Assembly: GCA_033283265.1 (NCBI GenBank)
Contig: JAWMQN010000005.1
Coordinates: forward strand, 186,001-250,000
Source of the DNA: Mangrovimicrobium sp033283265
Lineage (GTDB): Bacteria > Pseudomonadota > Gammaproteobacteria > Pseudomonadales > Halieaceae
Length of the DNA stretch: 64,000 nt
Direction: 5' to 3'
Shown: one piece after another, positions 57,684 through 64,000 of the stretch
Layout of the letters: every line of letters starts with the position of its first letter
How positions within the stretch are numbered: position 1 is the first letter of the stretch
Translations under genes and position numbers: made by a program
The notes under the pieces: generated by a model
Told to the model about the DNA's origin: nothing
The model's database searches: none
The model's input: the letters and a program-made list of their open reading frames with translations, nothing else

Positions 57684-59033
57684 TTGAACCGTTCACCTTC
57701 CGTCGCCGTTGCCGGCTCCGCCGCAGCCCTGGAAAAACCCGCCCCCGGCGCCTATTACGCGCTGGTGGTACTGCTGCTGGCCTACATCCTGTCCTTCATC
57801 GACCGCAACGTGATGGCGGTGCTGATCGGGCCGATCCGCGCCGACCTGCAGATCTCCGACTTCCAGTACAGCCTGCTGCACGGCTTCGCCTTCTCGATGT
57901 TCTACATCGTGCTCGGCATTCCCATCGCGCGGCTGGCCGACCACAGCAACCGCAAGTGGATCGTCACCATCGGCATCTTCCTGTGGAGCATCATGTGCTG
58001 CCTCTGCGGCCTGGCAAAATCCGTCGCCACCCTGTTCGTCGCCCGCATCGGCGTCGGCGTTGGCGAGGCGGCGCTGTCGCCCCCCGCCTTCTCCATGCTC
58101 TCGGACCTGTTCCCGCCGCACAGGCAGGCGCGGGCCTTCGCCATCTACAGCCTCGGCGTGACGATCGGCGGCGGGCTCTCGGCGATCATCGGCGGTTTCG
58201 TCTACAAGTATTTTGCCGCCACCGGCGGCGCCACCCTGCCCCTGCTCGGCCACATCGGCCCCTGGCAGATGACCTTCATCTCGGTCGGCGCGCCCGGCCT
58301 GATCCTGGTGGTCCTGCTCGGCTTCATCCGCGAGCCGCAGCGGCGCATGGACCGCGACCTGGCCTCGGCCAACACCGGCGCCAGCCTCGCCGAGTTCTGG
58401 GCCTGGCTGGTGCAGAACCGCCGTATCTACATCGGCATCATGGGCGCCAATTCCCTGCTCACGGTGATGACCTACGGCATGCTGGCCTGGTTCATCGAGT
58501 TCCTGATCCGCACCTACGGCGTGCCGCGGGAAGACGCCGGCCTGCAGTTCGGCCTGATCAACATCCTCGCCGGCAGCCTCGGCGCCATCGTCATCGGCTG
58601 GCTGGTGCAGCCGATGGTGCAGCGCGGCGTGAGCGACGCCCCGGCGCGCATGCTGCTGATCATCGCCTGCCTGGTGGCGCTGCCCACCGCGCTGGGCCCG
58701 CTGTCCCCGGACCCCGTGCTGGCGGTGATCCTCGCCTGCCCGGCGATGTTCCTGTTGAACGGCTTCTACGGCCCCGGCGTGACCGCGCTGCAGGCGATCA
58801 CCCCCAACCGCATGAAAGCCCAGGTCACCGCGCTGTCGCTGTTCTTCGCCAACCTCTTCGGTCTCGCCCTGGGCCCGACCATCGTGGCCATGCTGACGGA
58901 CTTCCTGTTCGGCCGGGACGATTACCTGCGCTACTCGCTGGCGCTGCTGCCGCTGGTGCTCTGCCCGCTGGCGGCGCTGCTCGCCTGGCAGTCACTGAAG
59001 CCCTACCGGGAATTACTCGCCAGGGAAAATTGA
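57684..59033 (+). CDS. MFS transporter, spinster-like
   Basis: No ATG is available. TTG at 57684 (reading MNRSPSVAV) gives about 23 residues before helix 1, as in the other carriers here; TTG at 57642 is the alternative. About 449 residues and 12 helices. It shows AYILSFIDRNVMAVLIGPIR, PIARLADHSNRKWIV and ARIGVGVGEAALSPPAFSML. It follows the acyl-CoA ligase gene by about 80 bp and is probably co-transcribed with it, so vectorial uptake and activation of an acid is plausible. The loop between helices 5 and 6 is extended, as in the MFS at 7022-8605. Confidence 0.87.
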   Translation: MNRSPSVAVAGSAAALEKPAPGAYYALVVLLLAYILSFIDRNVMAVLIGPIRADLQISDFQYSLLHGFAFSMFYIVLGIPIARLADHSNRKWIVTIGIFLWSIMCCLCGLAKSVATLFVARIGVGVGEAALSPPAFSMLSDLFPPHRQARAFAIYSLGVTIGGGLSAIIGGFVYKYFAATGGATLPLLGHIGPWQMTFISVGAPGLILVVLLGFIREPQRRMDRDLASANTGASLAEFWAWLVQNRRIYIGIMGANSLLTVMTYGMLAWFIEFLIRTYGVPREDAGLQFGLINILAGSLGAIVIGWLVQPMVQRGVSDAPARMLLIIACLVALPTALGPLSPDPVLAVILACPAMFLLNGFYGPGVTALQAITPNRMKAQVTALSLFFANLFGLALGPTIVAMLTDFLFGRDDYLRYSLALLPLVLCPLAALLAWQSLKPYRELLAREN

Positions 59034-59051
59034 TTTGCGGGGAGTGGTGAT

Positions 59052-59076
59052 GGCGCACGCGAGAACCGCGTGCGCC
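59052..59076. terminator. Hairpin between convergent MFS and TetR2 genes
   Basis: The 10-bp perfect arms GGCGCACGCG and CGCGTGCGCC enclose AGAAC. It lies between two converging stop codons (59033 and 59087) and has no T-run. Confidence 0.5.
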
Positions 59077-59086
59077 GGTCGGCGTC

Positions 59087-59722
59087 TCAGTCCTTGCTGA
59101 TCAGCACCCGGTAAAGCAGTTCGACGATACCCGCGCTCAACTGCTTGCGGGTCTGCTTTCCGGCGCCGGCGATGCCGATGTCGTGCTGGGCGGAGAGCGC
59201 GCTCATCGAGGCGTGAATGGCGATGGCGATCTGCTGGGGGTTTTCCAGGCTCGGGTTGATCTGGGCGACCTTCTTGCCCAGGGCCTGCAGGATGCCGCGG
59301 GTGGTCTCGATGCGCAGGTTGAGGAAGCGCAGGTTGCCCTGGTCGGCCTCGAGGTTGCGCACCCGCAGCTCGATACGGTATTTCTCCCACAGGTCGCTGT
59401 AGATCTCGACGAACTTGCGGATGTTGTCCTTGAGGTTTTCCCTCGTCCACTGGCCGCTGAGCACGTCGTAGAGCGGGTCGAGGTTCAGCGCCGCCGCCTG
59501 GATGCAGGCGAACAGCACATCCTCGATATCTTCGAAATACACGTAGAACGTCGAGCTTGATACATCTGCCTCGAAGGCGACGTCGGAAACCGTCAGGTCC
59601 TTGTAGGACCGGCTCTTGAGCATCTCGAGGGTGACATCCATGATCCGCTGGCGGGTCTCCCGCCCCTTGCGCCCCATCTTCTGGCCGTGCAGATTGCGAA
59701 TCTCTTTTTCCACCGATGGCAT
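59087..59722 (-). CDS. TetR-family transcriptional regulator (TetR2)
   Basis: A 211-residue protein. After a basic lead (GRKGRETRQRIMDVTLEML) the helix-turn-helix reads LTVSDVAFEADVSSSTFYVYF at about residues 43-63, followed by a helical effector domain. A shorter start at MGRKGRE is possible. An exact copy of the recurrent motif ACTGACG-N5-TCAATT lies 34 bp upstream of its start, so it probably represses itself, and six related sites between 31 and 56 kb are candidate targets. The inducer is likely an acyl-CoA or early intermediate, by analogy with KstR-type regulators. Confidence 0.88.
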   Translation of the reverse strand: MPSVEKEIRNLHGQKMGRKGRETRQRIMDVTLEMLKSRSYKDLTVSDVAFEADVSSSTFYVYFEDIEDVLFACIQAAALNLDPLYDVLSGQWTRENLKDNIRKFVEIYSDLWEKYRIELRVRNLEADQGNLRFLNLRIETTRGILQALGKKVAQINPSLENPQQIAIAIHASMSALSAQHDIGIAGAGKQTRKQLSAGIVELLYRVLISKD

Positions 59723-59755
59723 CCCCTTATTGGTATCGCCGCATGGTAGCCCAAG

Positions 59756-59773
59756 ACTGACGGCGCTTCAATT
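59756..59773. promoter_or_regulatory. Operator-like site ACTGACGGCGCTTCAATT (site B7)
   Basis: An exact match to ACTGACG-N5-TCAATT, 34 bp upstream of the TetR2 start and close to the 3' end of the PQQ dehydrogenase gene. Its first ten and last six bases are the same as in site B3. Confidence 0.6.
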
Positions 59774-59808
59774 TTACTGCCGCCGCGGCGGCAGCTCGCC
59801 TGCAGCTC

Positions 59809-62130
59809 TCAATCATCTGCCGGATAGTCCGCCGGCAGGGCGAAAGCGAGCAGTTCCGCAGCGGAGGGCCCCGGGATGCCCGAGTGGCCACCGGCGGCGA
59901 TCACCACGAACTGGCGGCCACTGGGCGCGCGGTAGGTCATCGGCGTGGCGCCCCCCACCGCGGGCAGGGGCGCGCTCCACAGCAGCGCGCCGTTGGCGCT
60001 GTCGAGGGCGCGCAGGCGACGGTCCTGGGCGGCGGCGATAAAGGTCAGCCCACCCGCGGTGCTGATCGCACCACCCGCATTGGGCACCCCCATGGGGATC
60101 GGCAGGCCCAGCTCGATACCCAGCGGGCCGGCGTGCTCGGCAGTGCCGAGCGGCGTTTTCCAGAGCAACTCGCGGCTGGCCAGATCGAAGGCCCAGAGCT
60201 GGCCGTAGGGCGGCTGCTGGCAGGGCACGCCGAGCGGCGAGAGAAACACCTGGCGCTGGAAAACCCAGTCGATGCGCTCCTGGGGATAGAGCAGTGTCTT
60301 CTTGTCGCCGGTCAATCCGCCGGCCTCCTCGCGGGGAATCAGCTGCCCGGTCTCCGCCATGTGCAGGCTGCTCGCCAGCAACAGGCCGCGCTCGCGATCG
60401 ATCGTCACGCTGCCCCAGTTGCTGCCGCCGGCGGCACCGGGGTAATTGAGCGAGAGGTCGAGGCCCGGCGGATTGAAGTCACCTTCGTAGCGCAGCTGGC
60501 GAAAGCGCAGCCGGCACCACAGCTGGTCCAGCGGGGTCAGCCCCCACATCTGCCGCTCACTCAGGTGCTCGCCGGCAATCGAGGCGAAACCGCTGGTGTA
60601 GGGCTGGGTCGGCGCGGTCCACTCGCCGGGCACAGTGCCCTGGGGCACCGGCCGCTCGTCCACCGCGTCGAGCGGCTTGCCGTCGCGGCGGTCGAGTACG
60701 AAGAGCTGGCCGCGCTTGGTCGGCACCACCAGTGCCGGCACTCTCTCCCCCGCCTGCCACAGGTCGAAACTCACCGGCTGCGAGGCGACGTCGTAATCCC
60801 AAAGGTCGTGGTAGACGGTCTGGAAAGACCAGCGCGGCTCGCCGCTGGCGACGTCCAGTGCCACCACCGACGAGCTGTAGCGCTCCGAGGCCGCCGAGCG
60901 GTGGCCGCCGAAATAATCCGGCGGGCTGTTGCCGGTGGGCACGAACACCAGCCCCAGTTCCGGGTCGGCGCTGAACACGCTCCAGGCATTGGGCGTGTCC
61001 AGGCTGTAACTCTCGCCGGCTGGCGGCAGCCCGTGCTGCCCGGGGCGCCCCGCATCCCAGGCCCAGCGCAACTCACCGCTCAGGGCGTCGTAGCCGCGCA
61101 CGACGCCCGAGGGAGCATCGAAATACGACAGGTAGTCGTTGACGAACTGGCCGATCACCGCGACCCCGTCGACAATGGCGGGCGGCGAGGTGACCGCCAC
61201 GGCCCCGGGGGGAATGTCGCCCATGCCGGCGCGCATATCCGCCGCGCCGTTTTCCCCGAAGCCGCTGCAGGGGGCGCCGCTGTCCGCGTCGATCGCCAGC
61301 AGGCGCCCGTCGGCGGTGCCGTAGAGCAGGCGGCGCGGGCAGTCCCCGGACTCCCCGGTCTCGAAGTAGCTGACCCCGCGGCAGGTGGTGACGAACACGC
61401 CCTCGAGGTCCAGCTGGGGATCGAAACGCCAGCGCTCGCGCCCGCTGTCCTGGTCGAGGGCGACGACCACGTTGCGATCGAGGCAGAGATAGAGCAGGCC
61501 GTTCACCGCCAGTGGCGTGGGCTGGAAACTGTGCGCGCCGAAACTCTCGAACAGGGGCACGTCGGAGCTGTAGTGCCAGGCGAGCTGCAGTTCGCCGACG
61601 TTGCCGTTGTCGATCTGCTGCAGTGGCGAGAAGCGATCGCCACCGGCACTGCGCCCCCAGTTGCGCCAGTCTCCCGCGCCGGCTTCCGCGATCGCCAGTG
61701 GCGCCGCCGCCGGCAGGTCGGATACCGGGGCGTACAGGCGCTGCAGGGAAATCCCGAGGACCAGGGCGACCAGCGCAAGGCTGAGCAGCAGGCTGCCCGC
61801 CCCGCCGCGCAGGCGGCGGCGGAACGGTAGCAGGCACAGCCCGAACAGCACGAAGAGCAGCAGGCGCGGGGCCAGCGCCCAGACGTCGAGGCCCGCTTCC
61901 CACAGGCTCCAGCCCAGCGTGGCCAGCAACAGCAGCGCAAAGCCGGGCAGCGCCTGCCGGCTGCCCCGCAGCAACATCAGCCCACAGAGCAGCAGGGCTG
62001 CACCTGCGGCCAGGTAGTAGTAGCTGCCGCCGTTTGCGGCCAGCATCGCACCGCCACCCGCCAGCAGAAAACCGCTGGCGCACAGCGCCAACAGCAGGGC
62101 CCCGAAATACAGCCGCGCGACAAACACCAT
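59809..62130 (-). CDS. Membrane-bound PQQ-dependent dehydrogenase (glucose/quinate/shikimate family)
   Basis: The 773-residue protein has ribosome site GGGAGGGGCG. About five N-terminal membrane helices occupy residues 1-130. The periplasmic eight-bladed propeller follows, beginning GDWRNWGRSAGGDRFSPLQQI, with QPTPLAVNGLLYLC, QTVYHDLWDYDVASQP and NWGSVTIDRERGLLL. It oxidises sugars, polyols or cyclic alcohols in the periplasm with ubiquinone as acceptor. PQQ biosynthesis genes are not in the window. In this setting a cyclic alcohol substrate is as plausible as glucose. It is divergent from the epoxide hydrolase gene. Confidence 0.92.
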   Translation of the reverse strand: MVFVARLYFGALLLALCASGFLLAGGGAMLAANGGSYYYLAAGAALLLCGLMLLRGSRQALPGFALLLLATLGWSLWEAGLDVWALAPRLLLFVLFGLCLLPFRRRLRGGAGSLLLSLALVALVLGISLQRLYAPVSDLPAAAPLAIAEAGAGDWRNWGRSAGGDRFSPLQQIDNGNVGELQLAWHYSSDVPLFESFGAHSFQPTPLAVNGLLYLCLDRNVVVALDQDSGRERWRFDPQLDLEGVFVTTCRGVSYFETGESGDCPRRLLYGTADGRLLAIDADSGAPCSGFGENGAADMRAGMGDIPPGAVAVTSPPAIVDGVAVIGQFVNDYLSYFDAPSGVVRGYDALSGELRWAWDAGRPGQHGLPPAGESYSLDTPNAWSVFSADPELGLVFVPTGNSPPDYFGGHRSAASERYSSSVVALDVASGEPRWSFQTVYHDLWDYDVASQPVSFDLWQAGERVPALVVPTKRGQLFVLDRRDGKPLDAVDERPVPQGTVPGEWTAPTQPYTSGFASIAGEHLSERQMWGLTPLDQLWCRLRFRQLRYEGDFNPPGLDLSLNYPGAAGGSNWGSVTIDRERGLLLASSLHMAETGQLIPREEAGGLTGDKKTLLYPQERIDWVFQRQVFLSPLGVPCQQPPYGQLWAFDLASRELLWKTPLGTAEHAGPLGIELGLPIPMGVPNAGGAISTAGGLTFIAAAQDRRLRALDSANGALLWSAPLPAVGGATPMTYRAPSGRQFVVIAAGGHSGIPGPSAAELLAFALPADYPADD

Positions 62131-62241
62131 CGCCCCTCCCGAACTTTCGTTATTGTTAGCATTGCCGGCGCAGCCCGCGCCGGGAATTTATGATACCTTG
62201 TTTTTCAAATTTGCCGGAACCAATAACAACAGGCAGACAAG

Positions 62242-63360
62242 TTGAACGATGTCCCCGCATTCCAGCTGGCGATCCCGCAGGCCGCCCTGGAGGATCTCGA
62301 GCGCCGCCTGCGCAGTACCCGCTGGCTGGAAGACACTTACCAGTCCGACTGGCGCTACGGCGCCAGCGCGGCCTTCACCCGCGAGCTGTGCCGCTACTGG
62401 CTGGAGCAGTTCGACTGGCGGGCGCTGGAGCAGCGGGTCAACGCCAACCGGCAGTGCCTGGCGGACATCGACGGCCTGCAGGTGCACGCCCTCTATCGCC
62501 CATCCGAGCAGCGCGACGCGACACCGCTACTGCTGCTGCACGGCTGGCCCAGCTCCTGTCTCGAGTTTCTCGACCTGCTGCAGCCACTGGCAGCACCCGG
62601 CGGGAGCGCGCCCGCTTTTCACCCGGTGGCCGCCTCGCTGCCCGGTTACGGCTTTTCCACCACCCGGCCGGGCATGGGCCCCCAGGCTATCGCGCCGCTG
62701 CTGGTGGAACTGATGGAGCGCCTCGGCTACCGGCAGTTCATGGTCCAGGGCGGCGACTGGGGCAGTCTCGTCGGCACCGAGATCGCGCGCCAGTTCCCGC
62801 AGCGGGTCCTTGGCCTGCACCTCAACCTGGTCAATGGCAGCCCGCCGCCGAACCCGGAGGCCTTCCCGGTCAACGCGCAGGAGCGCGGCTGGATAGCCGA
62901 GCTGGACAACTGGCTGAGCTACCCCCACCTGCAACTGCAGATGCAGAAGCCCGCCAGCCTGAGTTACGCCCTCAACGATTCCCCCGCGGGCCTGGCGGCC
63001 TGGATCGGCGAGAAGTTCCACGACTGGACCGACAGCCGCGACGGCGCAGCGGTGAGCATGGAGCAGATGCTGCGCAGCATCGCCCTGTACTGGTTTTCCG
63101 GCTGCGCCGGTTCCGCGGCGCGGCTGTATTACGAGATGGCCCACAACCCGGTTGCGGAGCGCTACGTCAGCGTGCCCACTGCCGGCGCCATTTTTCCCGC
63201 AGAAGTGGTAAAGCTGCCGCGCGCCTGGGCGGCGCGGCACTACAACATCGTGCAGTGGAAGGTCTTCGAACGCGGCGGCCACTTCCCGGCGCTGGAGCAG
63301 CCGGAACTGTTACTGGCGGACCTGCGCGAATTTGCCGCCGCGTTGCCAGCGGCACACTGA
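62242..63360 (+). CDS. Epoxide hydrolase (alpha/beta hydrolase, EHN-domain type)
   Basis: The 372-residue protein starts at TTG (62242); no ATG fits. The N-terminal EHN segment (FQLAIPQAALEDLERRLRST, WRYGASAAFTRELCRYWL) precedes the hydrolase core. LLHGWPSSCLEF is the oxyanion motif, the nucleophile Asp172 is in QGGDWGSLVGTEIA, and the C-terminal His is in RGGHFPALEQPE. It opens an epoxide to a diol via an alkyl-enzyme ester. It is followed after 28 bp by an SDR gene, which could oxidise the diol. Possible substrates are terpene or other alkene epoxides. Confidence 0.92.
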   Translation: MNDVPAFQLAIPQAALEDLERRLRSTRWLEDTYQSDWRYGASAAFTRELCRYWLEQFDWRALEQRVNANRQCLADIDGLQVHALYRPSEQRDATPLLLLHGWPSSCLEFLDLLQPLAAPGGSAPAFHPVAASLPGYGFSTTRPGMGPQAIAPLLVELMERLGYRQFMVQGGDWGSLVGTEIARQFPQRVLGLHLNLVNGSPPPNPEAFPVNAQERGWIAELDNWLSYPHLQLQMQKPASLSYALNDSPAGLAAWIGEKFHDWTDSRDGAAVSMEQMLRSIALYWFSGCAGSAARLYYEMAHNPVAERYVSVPTAGAIFPAEVVKLPRAWAARHYNIVQWKVFERGGHFPALEQPELLLADLREFAAALPAAH

Positions 63361-63388
63361 AGGCACTTTCCCTGATGGAGAAACAGAC

Positions 63389-64000
63389 ATGACAGCAGGC
63401 TATGAAAAGCTCGATCTCGCCGGCCGGGCGATCGTCATCACCGGCGGCACCGGCGGTCTCGGCGCCGCCACCGCACGGCTGTGCGCAGCGCGCGGCGCCA
63501 GTGTGGTCATCGCCGATCTCGACGCCGGACCGGGCGAGGAAATCGCCGCGGGCATCCGGGCCGCGGGCGGCAGAGCGGCCTTCATCCGCACCGATGTCAC
63601 CTGCGAAGCAGACGTGATCGCCATGGTCGATTTTTGCTGCGCCACCTTCGGCGGACTGCACGGCGCCTTCAACAACGCCGGCATCGATAACGGCCACATG
63701 ACGGTCACCGAGGCCAGCCTCGAACACTGGCAGCAGAATATCGCGGTGAACCTCACCGGGGTTTTTCTCTGCCTGAAATACGAGATCACCCGCATGCTGG
63801 AAAGCGGCACTGCCGGCGCCATCGTCAACACCGCCTCCACCGCCGGCGCGGTGGGCATGGCCAACGCGGTGGCGTATATTGCAGCCAAGCACGGCGTGAC
63901 CGGGCTGACCCGCTCCACCGCGGCCGACTACAGCGCCAGGGGCATTCGCGTCAACGCGGTCCTGCCCGGTGCGATTCACACACCGATGCTGGAGACCGCG
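63389..64000 (+). CDS. SDR-family oxidoreductase (partial, runs off the window)
   Basis: Exactly 204 codons are present from the ATG at 63389 to the window end. The cofactor motif VITGGTGGLGAATARL, GAFNNAGIDNGH, the Ser in IVNTASTAGAVG, and the catalytic YIAAKHG (YxxxK) are visible, followed by IRVNAVLPGAIHTPML. It is a complete-looking classical SDR up to the edge. It is in an operon with the epoxide hydrolase, so diol or alcohol oxidation is likely. Confidence 0.9.
   Translation, partial: MTAGYEKLDLAGRAIVITGGTGGLGAATARLCAARGASVVIADLDAGPGEEIAAGIRAAGGRAAFIRTDVTCEADVIAMVDFCCATFGGLHGAFNNAGIDNGHMTVTEASLEHWQQNIAVNLTGVFLCLKYEITRMLESGTAGAIVNTASTAGAVGMANAVAYIAAKHGVTGLTRSTAADYSARGIRVNAVLPGAIHTPMLETA

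Noticed and set aside
59756..59773. Reading the ACTGACG-N5-TCAATT copies as sigma-70 promoter elements
   Set aside because: They occur at variable distances and both orientations relative to starts and contain palindromes, which fits a repressor site better than a -35/-10 pair.
1..64000. tRNA, rRNA, insertion sequence, prophage or integrase genes
   Set aside because: I looked for transposase and integrase motifs and for RNA gene signatures and found none I could support.

Overview
This window is most likely a chromosomal segment from a high-GC, Gram-negative, aerobic proteobacterium. Three TonB-dependent outer-membrane receptors, a membrane-bound PQQ dehydrogenase and a large bifunctional penicillin-binding protein support this. 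The dense mix of spinster-type MFS carriers, P450s, paired acyl-CoA dehydrogenases and Baeyer-Villiger-type flavoproteins resembles marine Gammaproteobacteria (Halieaceae/Cellvibrionales-like) or sphingomonads. That placement is inference; there is no rRNA or tRNA here to fix it.

Almost the whole window reads as a catabolic island for one or more hydrophobic, oxygen-poor compounds (terpenoid, steroid or similar alicyclic skeletons). No ring-hydroxylating Rieske or extradiol dioxygenase is visible. The chemistry present is P450 hydroxylation (three genes, one partial), an adrenodoxin-type ferredoxin, alcohol oxidation (GMC flavoprotein, four SDRs, PQQ dehydrogenase), Baeyer-Villiger-type oxygenation (two), CoA activation (two AMP-forming ligases, one class III CoA-transferase), acyl-CoA dehydrogenation (two alpha/beta pairs), hydration (enoyl-CoA hydratase), C-C cleavage (two thiolase/OB-fold pairs), and hydrolases (FAH-family, two amidohydrolases, cyclase family, esterase, epoxide hydrolase). 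Uptake is by three TonB receptors and seven MFS carriers.

Layout. 1-10.3 kb: leftward genes for a partial P450, TetR, AraC, a FAH-family hydrolase, an OB-fold/thiolase pair, a P450, an alcohol dehydrogenase remnant, MFS and a GMC oxidoreductase. 10.9-13.0 kb: rightward SDR and CoA-transferase. 13-18.7 kb: two amidohydrolases, an MFS, an uncharacterised protein and a cupin. 19-28.6 kb: two MFS genes, two tandem TonB receptors, another MFS. 28.8-36.7 kb: acyl-CoA dehydrogenase pair, flavoprotein monooxygenase, third TonB receptor, MFS. 36.5-39.8 kb: the penicillin-binding protein. 40-43.3 kb: CmcJ-like oxidoreductase, esterase, SDR, ferredoxin. 43.4-54.1 kb: a ten-gene leftward run (hydratase, P450, SDR, NTF2-like, ligase, dehydrogenase pair, NTF2-like, monooxygenase, cyclase). 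54.2-59.7 kb: thiolase/OB-fold pair, divergent ligase and MFS, second TetR. 59.8-64 kb: PQQ dehydrogenase, epoxide hydrolase, partial SDR.

Two recurrent palindromic operator-like motifs divide the island. CAAC-N5-GTTG occurs four times, only near the first TetR gene and the GMC/SDR divergent promoter (1.4-10.8 kb). ACTGAC(G/T)-N5-TCAATT occurs seven times, only between 31 and 60 kb, including just upstream of the second TetR gene. I read these as two local TetR regulons. Two copies of a structured palindromic element (conserved 58-bp core, unrelated but self-complementary outer stems) and several gene fragments point to past rearrangement.
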